Assembly (NCBI GenBank): GCA_002179805.1
Contig: NAVB01000211.1
Span: forward strand, 1 to 64,000
Origin: Acanthamoeba lenticulata
Taxonomy: Eukaryota > Discosea > Longamoebia > Acanthamoebidae
DNA: 64,000 bases
Reading direction: 5' to 3'
The notes beneath the pieces were generated by a model, which worked only from the letters and a program-made list of their open reading frames with translations, made no database searches and was not told where the DNA came from. Below are positions 42,099-52,913 of this stretch, piece by piece. Position 1 is the first letter of the stretch. The number at the start of each line of letters is the position of its first letter. The position numbers and the translations under genes are program-made.

Positions 42099-44147
42099 CT
42101 AATAGTCCTTGTCGTGCTGGAGGGGCGCGTCGTTGTGCTTCTCGTGGACAGACTGCACGCGACCGGACGGGTCCTTGCTCTTGCCCCATGTCGGGATCCA
42201 CTTCTCCACTGTCTTATGCGCGCTCTCGCCCTACAGAAAACGAAAGTTTACCAAAATATTCAAAATAAAACAAAATAAAATAAAAAAGAGACGTACATGG
42301 AAGAGGGAATCGAAGATGCGGCGGAAGAGGTAGGCCTCCTTGGTGTCGGGGGTGTTGTAGGGGAAGACGGTGGCGGCGTTGGCGAGCTCCTCGTCAGAGA
42401 CCTGCTTCTCGGCGTAGTCCTTGAGGCCGTCGATCCAGCCGTAGCCGACGCCGTCGGAGAACTGCTCCTTCTGGCGCCAGAGGATGGACTCGGGCAGGTA
42501 GGGCTTCTCGGGCGTGTCAAAGGCCTTGCGCAGGACGTGCTTCTCCATGCGGCCCTCGGCGTAGACCTTGTCCTCCGGCCGGATGGTCATGGCCACGTCG
42601 AGGAACTCCTTGTCGAGGAAGGGCACCCGCACCTCGAGGCCCCACGCCATCGTCGACTTGTTGGCCCGGAGAAGGTCAAAGTAGTGGAGGTTCTTCACGC
42701 GCCGCAGGGCCTCCTTGTGGAACTCGGCCGGCGACGGCGCGTTGTGGAAGTAGAGGTAGCCGCCAAAGATCTCGTCGGCGCCCTCGCCCGAGAGCACCAT
42801 CTTCACGCCCATGGCCTTGATCTTGCGCGCCAAGAAGTACATCGGCGTGCTGGCCCGGATGCTCGTCACGTCGTACGTCTCCAGGTGCCAGATCACATCC
42901 GCCAGCGCGTCGATGCCCTGTTGATTACGTCCACGGCACGCTGGCGTCAGCATCAATAATTATAATAATAATAATAATAAAAACAAGCATCGTCCAGATA
43001 TGATGTGGAAGGAAGGAGACCTCTTGGACGGTAAAGTTGAACTCGTGGTGGATGGTGCCGAGGAACTTGGCGGCCTCGCGAGCGGCCTTGAGGTCAGGCG
43101 AGCCCGGGAGGCCGATGCTGAAGGAGTGGATCTGGGGCCACCAGGCCTTCTCCTTCTCTTCCTCCTCGACGCGCATGGCGGCGTGGCGCGAGGCGATGGC
43201 GCCCACGAGCGACGAGTCGAGGCCGCCAGAGATGAGGACGCCGTAGGGCACGTCCGTCATGAGCCGCTTGACGACGGCCTTCTCGAGCGCCCCGCGCAGT
43301 TGGTCGAGGTCGGCGGGCTTCTGTGGGACGTGTTCGGGCGACCACCAGGGCTGGGGCTCGTAGTAGCGCCGGAAGCCCGTCTCGGGCGTGTAGTAGTGGC
43401 CCGGCGGGAAGGCCTCGTACCGCGCGCAGTCGTCCATGAGGGCCTTGAGCTCCGAGGACACCCAGACGGACCCGTCCTCGTGCCACCCGATGTAGAGGCT
43501 CGTGATGCCCAGCGGGTCGCGCGCCACGAGGTAGGTGTCCTTGACGCTGTCGGTGAGGACGAAGGAGAACATGCCGTCCAGGCGGCCGCAGGCCTCGGGA
43601 CCGAACTGTTCCCACTGCCAGAGAGCAACGCGGCACGGCAGCGCGCGGAGCTCGCGTGAGTGACTGACTGACGAGCGAATGAGTGACACGACGTGAAAGG
43701 CCTCTTCCACAACAACGTACGAGCGGGATGATGACTTCGCAGTCGGAGGCGGTCTTGAAGGGGTAGTCCTTGAAGAGCGTCTGGCGCAAGGTCTTGTGGT
43801 TGTAGATCTCGCCGTTGACGGTGAGGGCGATGGTGCCGGACTGGTTGTAGAGTGGCTGGGCTCCGCTCACGGGGTCCACGATACCAAGACGCTCGTGGCA
43901 CAGAACGCGCTTCTCATCCACATAGATGCCGTTCCAGTCCGGGCCACGATGACGAATCCTGCACAAGGGAGTGGCAGGGGCCAAGTCGTGAGAGTTGTGT
44001 GAAGTTCATCATTCCAGTGTGATGAATGAGTTGTTGCGCAGTGGTGCGTGTGAGCTGCAGTGTGTACCTCTTGGACAGGGCAAGAGCCCTCTGGCGGAGG
44101 ACCTGGGAGTCCTGTTTGCTGCCAAGGATCGCGAGGATACCGCACAT
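42099..44147 (-). CDS. ASNS: Asparagine synthetase (glutamine-hydrolysing)
   Basis: Five or so exons. The start ATG 44145-44147 gives [10 protein letters not shown]; removal of Met exposes the catalytic Cys of the class II glutaminase domain. Next come [37 protein letters not shown] and SDCEVIIPL, then GMFSFVLTD and [14 protein letters not shown]. The synthetase domain has [16 protein letters not shown] (PP-loop for ATP), [48 protein letters not shown] and RVPFLDKEF. The last exon gives VEKWIPTWG and ends DKDY with TAG at 42099-42101. It makes asparagine from aspartate, ATP and glutamine in the cytosol; the protein length is normal for eukaryotic ASNS. It is convergent with the PIN-LRR gene (133 bp between stops). 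An intron near 42930-43010 contains an (ATT/AAT)n run. Confidence 0.97.
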
Positions 44148-44496
44148 CTTGTTCTTCTTCTCACACGCGCGTGGTAGAGTGAGGTTGCTCGCCCGACCAA
44201 CAGCCTTTTTGTAGCAGACGGTCTTGAGCAAGCCCAAGAGCCCACTGACGTGCGCCTGAAGCGTTTCTGGTCAATTTCTCAGCATCGCAAAGGAGCGTTT
44301 GACAAAGCGGTCAGGACTGTAGGCCTCTGCACGACAATTTGCACGCGTGGAAATCTGGATCTTCAAGTCTGCTGAAATGGAATGCATTTATTGCCGAGCC
44401 CTTCCTTGCCGCGTAGCACTTCGCTGATGGAAGGACCAGCACCTGATGTGCCGTTATGTACATCATAAAGGTTTGATCTATGTGGGTGGAACTGGT
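44148..44496. other. Intergenic region between asparagine synthetase and PAM16
   Basis: About 350 bp lies between the ASNS start and the PAM16 stop, both minus strand. It should contain the ASNS promoter and the PAM16 3' UTR. I see no coding sequence, tRNA or repeat in it. Confidence 0.5.
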
Positions 44497-45022
44497 TTAA
44501 GCCTGTCGGGCCCGAGAGGCGATCTCAGCTTCAAGAGCTTCCTTGGCGCGCACCACCTTTGATTGCAAGTAGAACGAACCGCCGTTTGCCGGATCGTTTG
44601 CCTTGAACATCTTCTCGTATTTCTGGATGGTGCGAAGACATGAGAAAGGAGAGAGCGATTCTTGAGCTGTGGAAATTGGCGTACCTGCAGCACCTCCCTC
44701 ATTTCATAAGACTGCGGCCGCAGCCCCAAGATCTTTTGTGCTTCTTGCACGGTGAGCGCGCGGCCAGCAGCACCCTGCGCCGCCTCTGTACGCGATGAAG
44801 ATTAATCTTTTGGTAATCTACTTCAAAGATCTCAACAATGAAAGGGGTTGCGTACTGATGGCTGCTTGCTTCCAAGCTTCGGTGAAAGCCTTGCCAAAGA
44901 TGGTGCTGCCAGAGATGACGAGATTGAGGAGCAGTCGTGTAGCGGCCTGTAAAACGAAAGATCGAATTCAGTCAGCCCAATCTTTTTTACAAGGTCTTTG
45001 TTATCTGGAGATTATGTACCAT
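44497..45022 (-). CDS. PAM16: Mitochondrial import motor subunit PAM16/Tim16
   Basis: Four exons encode about 120 residues. Exon 1 is only the start codon (45020-45022), followed at once by an intron (gtacataatc...ttttacag). Exon 2 gives [30 protein letters not shown], the short hydrophobic N-terminus of Tim16. After a second intron comes [18 protein letters not shown], then an intron, and the last exon [20 protein letters not shown] continuing [14 protein letters not shown], almost identical to the human PAM16/Magmas core. Tim16 is a J-like protein without HPD that holds Tim14/PAM18 and regulates mtHsp70 at the inner membrane. Stop TAA is at 44497-44499. Confidence 0.93.
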
Positions 45023-45225
45023 TGTGCGTTTGTGAAGGATGTGGTTTCTCTGAGCGATGACTTAGTTGGTCAGCCGGTGAAGAGTGCCGACCAGCACTCG
45101 TGTTCTTGCGTTTGCGACGATGTTCTTGGTAAAGCAAACTCCGCATGAACGGAGAAACGGGAATTTCCAAGCACAAAGCCGGAGCCTTCTGGGACTTTCC
45201 ATGATGGGCTTTATTGCGCGGGACA

Positions 45226-47307
45226 TCAGCGCAGAGCGTCCTGCTCCTTCTTGAGGTCATCGAGGAGGTGGTAGAAGACTTCGAAGTGCTTGATGCGCAC
45301 CTTGAGCTTATCCTTTCGCTGCTTGATGTCATGAGTAAGCCCCACGTTGAATGTGTAGATCGCACACTCGGCGCCCGTGGCGTAGGCCACGTCGGTCGTG
45401 CTCACGTTGCCCACCCCGGCACGCACGATGTTGACTTTAGGTCCGCCTTGCTCAGACAGCTCGTTGCAGGCGTCGATGAGCGTGTGCAGTGACCCGATGT
45501 TATCGGCTTTCAGCACAACGTTCACCATCGGTTCCTCTTCCTCGTCCTCGTACAAGATGCGGTCTTTGTTTCCCTCTGCTTCATCGTCCTTGTCATCTTC
45601 TTCACTCTTCTCTTCTTCGTCTTCTTCTTCTTCTTCCTCTTCTTCCAGCATACGAGCTTCACGGTAGATAGACGTCAGGAGAGCGTGATCGTACTTGCCC
45701 TCTGTGCCCTGGAACTCGCTCACCAGGTTCCGGAACTCGACCACCTGCTCGGCCTTCTCGCGCGACACGACGAAGACGTCGTCGCCAGGCGAGGGCAGCG
45801 TGCCCGGGTAGAGGCCCACCACTTCGACGGGATCGCCCGGCAGGGCCCGCTCCACCATCCTGCGGTTCCCGTCAAAGATGGCCCGTACGCGTCCCGCCTG
45901 GTAGCCCACGACAAAGTGCTGGCCCACCTCGAGCACACCGCAGTGGACGATGAGCTTGAGCACCCGTCCGCGCGAGCCGTCCTCGGCCCACACCTCGACC
46001 ACCGTGGCCTCGGGCAGGCACGTTGTGTCCTCCCACAAATTCATGGCCCGGCAGGTGTCGGCCAGCGTCGACACGAGCACGTCCAGGTTGCGCTTCTCCT
46101 TGGCCGAGATCTCCACGACGGCCTTCACCGTGGACCCGGGCGGCGCAACAGCGCTGGCGCCGGTGCCGCTGGCAATCCAGCCCAGTTTGGCGAGGCTCCG
46201 CCGCACGACGGACGGATCGACCGGGAGGTCGATCTTGTTGAGGGCGATAACCACCGGTAGGTCGGCTTCGCGCGCGAGCTCATACGACTCGCGGGTCTGC
46301 GGCTGTACGCCCTCGTCGCAGGCGACGATCAGCAGCACAATGTCCGACAGGTAGGCTCCATTTGCGCGCATGCGGAAGAAGGCCCTGCGCCGTCCCACCA
46401 ATGCCATGTTAGTTGGCCATCAAGCGCTTTGGCCAGTAGTTCGACTGTCGTACTTGTGACCAGGCGTATCGAGAAAAGTGATCTCTTTGTCGCCGGTCTT
46501 GGCGGCGGTCTCCTCGCCCGGCTGCTGCGGTTGTTGTGAAGGGAGAAAGTGCTCGACGTGGACCTTGAAGGCGCTCAACCGTTGCGTGATGCCGCCAGCC
46601 TCCCAGGCGGCCACGTCGGTGTTGCGCAGCGCATCGAGGAGCGTCGTCTTGCCGTGGTCAACGTGACCCATCACTGACACGATGCCCGGACGCAACATCA
46701 TCCCCGGCGAGCCGGTCGGTAACGAACCGGCTTTGCGTCGCTCGCGGTGCGCAGCTGCATCGCGGCGAAGGTCCGGGTCATCGAACACGGGTTCGATGCC
46801 GATACTCTCGGCGAACTGCGAGGTGGCCTCCCACGAGAAGATCAGGTCTTTGACCGTCTTGAATCGCACCCTGTCGCAGGCGAGTTGCATGTCAGCGTCA
46901 TGTCTCTGCGTGTGTTGCTGCCAAGACGGATGGCAAACGCACCCCTCCATCGACAGGCGTCGCGTGATGTCCTTGAGGTTGATGCCCAGCTTTTTGGCCA
47001 GGTCTCGCGCTCGGATGAATGGTGGAAGCTTGGCTTGCTTGACTACCTTCTCTCTGAGAGACCCTCACGAGCGTCAGGCGACTGCCCCCGTGTGAACAAA
47101 CAGCAACTGCAGCAGGGTGCGGCCGCACCTTTTGTGGAAAAGCCGCACGGAGGGAGTGGTGTACGACCGGTAGTGGTTGTGGTCTGCAGATTGGTTTGTG
47201 TGGGCTGCCAGCAGTGCTGTGCCACAGCGGAAGGGAGGAAGCAAGCTGCCGGAGGAACGGCCAGGAAGGACGGCCCACCACACTGCCATGGTATGCTGCT
47301 TCATCAT
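45226..47307 (-). CDS. MTIF2: Mitochondrial translation initiation factor IF-2
   Basis: Four or more exons. The first in-frame ATG (47305-47307) opens a basic, hydroxylated, acid-free N-terminus ([20 protein letters not shown]) that looks like a mitochondrial presequence. An intron ending tctctcag joins it to [24 protein letters not shown] (IF2 N-domain). The G domain follows: [20 protein letters not shown] (P-loop), FLDTPGHK, then after an intron [27 protein letters not shown] and NKIDLP. Domain II contains [21 protein letters not shown] very acidic insert (Glu/Asp run, nt about 45550-45650) separates it from [19 protein letters not shown], and domain IV contains [28 protein letters not shown]. 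It brings fMet-tRNA to the mitoribosome with GTP. Stop 45226-45228. It is divergent from BDP1, 245 bp away. Confidence 0.94.
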
Positions 47308-47552
47308 GGATTGGCTGTAGGCCACTCCACGGCCGCGCAGCTGGCAAATCGGTCAGGCATGTGGTGCAGGTGGCAGCAAAGCGAAGCGCAAAAGCGTACC
47401 ATCGCGTTTTCAAATTGTGATTCAGATGGATTTCGTTAAATTCAAAAAGAAAAAAAAGAAGGCAAAGAAAGAGCCATAAAACAAAACGTCCTAACCGAAA
47501 AATCGCAACAAATCGAATTGGCTATCTTCCTCCTTAATTATAACCCATAGCG

Positions 47553-49269
47553 ATGGAATCGCCGCAGCCACAAGCATCACCAGGACCAGCACGCAGGGGG
47601 AACTTCAAGCCCACGCCTCGACCACGCACGGCTGTTCCTCTGGGGCCTCCTGGAGCCGCGAGTGTTGTCCTTCCTGCAGGCCTCATTCCTGTCGCCTCCG
47701 GTACCCTTCCCTTCTTGATGAAATGTGAAATTTCTAGTATCACATCAAAATGACCAATTTAATCCCATGACATCAGGCCAGAAACGCAAGGAGGCCTATG
47801 CACCAGAGCAAGAGCCAGAACAAACAAGTGAGGAGGCCCAGAAGCGACCACGCCTCACCTCTAGCGGCAGCACGACCACAACGCTCTCCTCTCCCTCTTC
47901 CTTCTCTCCTTCTTCATTCAGCGGCCCGAGCCCCATCGTCGCCAGTGCGCGAGCCAAAGCGGCTGCGGCCGCTTCTTCCTCAGCTTTGTCCTCTTCCTTT
48001 TCTTCGGGCGGGCCGCCGCCCGTCAAAGCCGCACGGGTGAACAGCCTCAAGGAGGTCGTGCGCGCCAACGTAGGCAAGCCCATGGCCGCCGACGGCACCG
48101 AGGTGAGTTCTTCCCCCGCTATCTGATGCTTGAACCCCCCCCCCACCACTCACCATGCCTGTTCGTCACATATAAACATAGGAGCAAGTACGCAGCCTGT
48201 CGGTTCGCGAGGATCCGTGCGCGACTCCTCTCCTCTCCGCCACTTCTCCCTCAGGCCTGCTCATCTTTCTTCTTCTTATGGTGGCGGGGATGATGATGGC
48301 GGCAGGATATCGGCGGGTCGTCCGGCGGCTGCGAAGCCGGCGTCGGGTCCGCAGGTGCTGATCGACGAGAATGGCAACATCGTCCTCGACCAGCAGGCAC
48401 GCGCAGCCTCCTCCCGCTGGCCTTTGTGTCTATTCCTGGCGGTCTAACGTACAAACGACACAACACGACAGAGTCTGGTGGTGAACACGGTGCACGGGGA
48501 GAACACGGGGGTGGGCATGGTGCGCGTGCACGAAGACACGGTGTCGGCCAACACCAACTGGCAGCGACACCGGAGGAAGGGCACCACGCGCCGGTGGTCG
48601 CGCGAGGAGACCGACCAGTTCTACGAGGCCCTCACCAAGTACGGCACCGACTTCACCGTGCTGGAGCTCGTCTTGCCCAGCCGCACGCGCGACCAGATCC
48701 GCAACAAGTACAAGAAAGAGGAGAAGGAGAACGGCGACCGCATCGATCGCGCCCTTCGCCGCCGCATTCCCGTCGGTATCTCCTTCGAACCATCGTCTTC
48801 ATCTTGATCATGGCCGTCATCTTTCTCATCTGACGGGGGCGCCACAGATGCGGAGGAGCACCGTAGGCTGACCGAGGTGGCCAAGGCCCTGGCGGAGAAG
48901 GAGAAGCAGGAGCGCCTGCGCAAGGAGAACGGCGAACCCGAGCCCGACCCGGCCGCGCTCCAGCCGGCCACCGCGCGTCCGTCGGGCCCGAGCGTCATCG
49001 CCCCGGCCCTGGGCCGCCCGACCGACAGCTCCGTCAGCGGCGCCGGCGGCGAGGCCAACGGCGTGCCGGTGGGGGCGACGGTGGGTCCCAACGGCGAGAT
49101 CGTCATGGACCGGTCGGCCTACTACGCCCAGCAGCGCCACGGCTACGACGAGGACGAGGACGACGAAGGGGCGGCCCTGCCAGCCTACGACGCCTCCCGA
49201 TACGACGACGACGACGATTACGGCTATGGCGACACCGGCGGAGGACACGAAGACAACGACGACTACTAG
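47553..49269 (+). CDS. BDP1: TFIIIB subunit BDP1 (B'')
   Basis: Five or six exons. The N-terminus is Pro/Arg-rich (MESPQPQASPGPARRGNF) and disordered, then GQKRKEAYAPEQ and a Ser/Ala-rich stretch. The defining part is the exon at 48475-48775: NTNWQRHRRKGTTRRWSREE, then TDQFYEALTKYGTDFTVLELVLPSRTRDQIRNKYKKEEKEN, the extended SANT domain of BDP1 with its 'W...ET..FY.aL...GTDF.mi....p.R.r.qiK.KfkkEek' pattern. BDP1 completes TFIIIB with TBP and BRF1 and is needed for Pol III transcription of tRNA and 5S genes. The C-terminus is acidic and Tyr/Asp-rich (YDDDDDYGYGD), ending 49269. The gene is shorter than vertebrate BDP1 but similar to small protist versions. It is convergent with the ACSL gene (98 bp). 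Confidence 0.85.
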
Positions 49270-49367
49270 TCGGGGGTCAATCGACACAAACAATTTAGAT
49301 CTCTAAAAACGAAATAACAAAACAAAATCAATTTAATAAATTAACGAAGAGAAAAGGCCAATCATCT

Positions 49368-52300
49368 TCACCTCTCCTGCTTGCCGGCGCGGGTCGTGTT
49401 GCGGTCGGCCTTGTCGCGACGCTCGTGGCTGTCGTCACCGCTGCCCTCGCCACCATCGCCGCCGGCGGCCTGCTCGAGCTGGTCCTTGAACTTGGACTCG
49501 AGCTCCTGCCGATTGAGCTTGGCCGTGGCTGTCACGAGGCCGTTCTCCGGTGTCCACTCCTCAGTGTCGACGATCACCCGCGCCACGCGCTCCACCTTCG
49601 ACAGCTGCGTCAATCCCCACACCGCGGTGAGAAGCTGCTGGGCCCAGCGCGTGGTGGTGTGCGCGCCAACAAAACACGCGTGGCTGGGACCGCGGACTGC
49701 ACCTGATTCTTCTTGGCGATGGACTCGAACTCGCTAAGGAGGGCATCCTCGTCGTCGTTGCCCTTGGGTTGCACAACGGCGATGAGCATGTTCTCCTCCG
49801 TGTTGGCGTGGATCATCACGTTCTGCACCATCGAGCTCTCCTTGTACAGCGTCTCCAGCTTCTCCAACCTGGTGTCAGCAGGGTGCACCCTCATGAGAGT
49901 GAGTGGACACTCAGGGAACCGGGGGTGAATGGGAAGGGACGGGGGAGCATACGCGATGTACTCGCCCGACGAGAGCTTGACGAGGTTCTTCTTGCGATCG
50001 ATGATGTAGAGGCGGCCTTCGATCCACCGGCCAATGTCGCCCGTGGAGAACCACCCGTCCTTAAAGTCCTCCTTCCTGCGCGCAAGTTGTGAGCGGCAGC
50101 CAAGCATGTTGATAGCTACGTCTAACAGACGCACGTCTTGTCCTCGAGGTAGAGGTAGCCGCGAGACACGTTGGGGCCGCGGATGAGGATCTCGCCGGCC
50201 GGTCCCTCCTCGTCGTCAGTCGTGTAGCCCATCTTAGGCACATCCACGAGCTTAATCTCTGCAAAGATGCAACGACGCGTGGGTGGCGGTCTCCTTCATG
50301 AGCTCAAGAACAAAACGAAAAGAAGAATAAGAAGATTTTCGCAAGACGCACCGCAGCACATGTTGGGGCGGCCCACGTTGGAAAAGGTCGGGTCGTCGTT
50401 GGCCTGGAGCGTTCCCGCGCCAGCGGTCTCCGTGAGCGCTGTAGCGGTTTGGTGGTATGTGTCGTCAGGTCAAGTTGAGCCAAGGGACAGACAAAGGGGG
50501 CAGCCGTACCATAGCCTTGGATGACTTGTACGCCCAAACAACTATACATTTTTGTATATAAAAAGTGAAAAGCAAAACGGACTAAAATGAGACGAGACCG
50601 GCGCCGACAAGTTCAAAGCAAGCGAGGTGAGAGCGTACGCGCGCAGGAACATCTGGTTGTTCTTGGACAGGGGCGCAGCGCCAGAAGCCACCAACTTCAG
50701 CTTCCCGCCTAGCTCCTCCTTGACCCGCCGGAACAGGAGCTGGTCCACGAAGGGCAGGTCGGCTGTGTGTACGTGTTGTTTCACCACCGCGCGTGAGCCT
50801 GTAGGAGCGCACACGACAGACTGGGGATTGGTGCGTACTGTTGAACTCGATGAGCTTTCTCCTGAAGGCAAAGGCCGCAGAGAAGAGGTGCTTGGCGATG
50901 CCGCCCTGCTTGATGACTTGCCCCTCGACGGTCTTTCGGATGCGCTCAAACACCTCCGGCACGCCGGCCATGATGGTGGGTTGCAGCTCCTTGGCGTCGC
51001 CCTTGCTGTTCTTCATGCTGGCGTCGGTAAGCGTGCGTGGGTTCTTGTTCGACCAAAACCAAGCGTTTCACGTCAGTCATTCGAAGACTTGTTACGGCGT
51101 AGAGTAAACACGAAAGTGATCGTTGCGTACGCCGTAGCCGATGGGGATGCCGAGGTAGAGAGCGGCCTGCTCTACGGTGAATTCGAGGACATGAGCCAGC
51201 GGCAAGCTGTGCGCATAGGCCCGACGACATGAGTGATATAGTTCGCTCCAGAAAATGGGACGACATGAGAAGGAGGGAAGCACGTACTAGGCCAAGTACT
51301 TGTCGGTGGTGGGGTCGAAGCAGCTCTCGAGGTCAGCCGCGTAGCCGGCCACCGACGCCACAAAGTTGGCGTGCGAGAGCAGCACACCCTTGGGCGTACC
51401 CGTGGCTCCGCTCGTGTACATGACCAGCGCTACATCATCCGGCTTGGGGTCCTCGGTCACCGTGCTCATGTTGTACTTGCCCTACAGCGGGACGTTGTTG
51501 GAGGTAATGAGGACTTGAGGCACCCAAGTGACCCAGTAGAGTGATAACGATGAGTTGATGACGTACGATTTTGAGGAGCTTGTCAAAGGTGATGACGCGG
51601 CTCTCGACATCGGCGGCCTTTTGGGCGCGTCTGATGAGGGCCTGCTCCAGCTCCTTGAGCTCGCGTTCGTCGGGCTCGCCCACATAGAAGACGTACTGGA
51701 GGGTGTCGCATTTCTTGAGGCTCTTGAGCACGGTGCTAAAGAGCGACGCGTGGGTGAGGAGGGCGCGGCCCTCGGTCTGCGCGAGCGCGTGCTTGAGACC
51801 CTTCTTGCCCAAGCTCGCGTAGGCGGTCGCCACTGGGAGGTTGCTGTGGAAGCAAGCGTGCGCCATCAACTGCCACTCCATGCAGGTGTCCAAGAAGAGG
51901 CACACCGACTCCCTCTGCAACCACAACCTCAAGGTGAGACAAGGCTCGTGGCAGAAAGGATGAACTGGTAGGTAGCGAATTGTAACATACGGGACGGAGG
52001 CCGAGGGCAAGTAGGCCGCAGGAGAGCTGCTTCACGTGAGTGAGCACTTCGTGGTAGGTGAGCCACTCATAGGGGCCCTTCTCGTAGCTCGTCCATTCAC
52101 GCTCTTCGCCACGGATGGTCTTCTTTTCCTTGTGCTCCTTGATCAGCTTCCTTTGGCCAAGCGCGCGAGCGCCCTTGTACTTGTCGGCCACGTGCCTGAC
52201 AGTCGTCGAGTATCGAGTAATGAGTGTTGACAACGCCACACGACGGCAAGTAGGAAGGAAGAACGTACAAAAGGAGGTCTTTGAGTGTCAAGACGTTTGG

Positions 52301-52663
52301 GTTGGGCGCGTAGAGAAGTCCTTTCATTTCACCGTCCTTAATGCACAACTCCGCAGGCTCAATGCCATAGGAGTCCTGCACAGAACTCGAAGTTGACGTG
52401 CGCCACACGTCGTAGCCATCTTTGTCTTGGCCTGCGACGACCGAGTGCATGTGGGCCTCGGCTTTGGTTGACTTTAACAGTCTCCACAGTGCGCTGCGCC
52501 CCCTGGGCACACGCCGGTAGATGATAATGCCCAATATGATCCCTACGATGATTATGCCGGTCAAGCGAACAGTGAGCATCCATAAAATCGATGAGACCAT
52601 GGGCTCTTGTTCCGGTTCTCCATGATGCGGGTTTGGGTGCGGGTCATCGAAGAGTTTTGACAT
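49368..52663 (-). CDS. Long-chain acyl-CoA synthetase (ACSL)
   Basis: About ten exons, roughly 700 residues. ATG 52661-52663 gives [16 protein letters not shown], then a membrane anchor ([21 protein letters not shown]). The adenylate-forming domain follows: [73 protein letters not shown] (AMP-binding P-loop), [80 protein letters not shown] and [21 protein letters not shown] (linker L), then a C-terminal lid domain. It activates long-chain fatty acids with ATP and CoA at a membrane (ER, mitochondrion or peroxisome). The tail (nt 49368-49460) is a charged Gly/Asp/Arg-rich extension not typical of ACSL. It is divergent from the acylase gene, 250 bp away. Confidence 0.95.
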
Positions 52664-52913
52664 TGTGTTGTCACACGTTCAAGGCCAAGCGCTGTTTGAA
52701 GAATGAAGAACAAACATAGCTCCTGCATAGTGCTAGCGGGTGACGTGCACACAGCTCGAAGGCCGAGCGCGTTCAAACCAACGACTTCTGCGGCGAGCAA
52801 CGTCCCAGCCTTCTTGTGCTTCTCATTCGAATTGCCTCAGAGAAGGAGAGAAAGAAAGAAAATCAGCTCGTCGTGAATTATTAGATATATTTATTTTTTT
52901 AATTCGTTACACA

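Noticed and set aside
45590..45660. CTTCTTCTT-type microsatellite considered as a stand-alone repeat
   Set aside because: On the minus strand it encodes the Glu/Asp-rich insert of IF2 in frame, so it is reported there.
46785..46805. GGGTTCGATGCC, resembling a tRNA B box
   Set aside because: It is within the IF2 coding exon and lacks a matching A box or acceptor stem.
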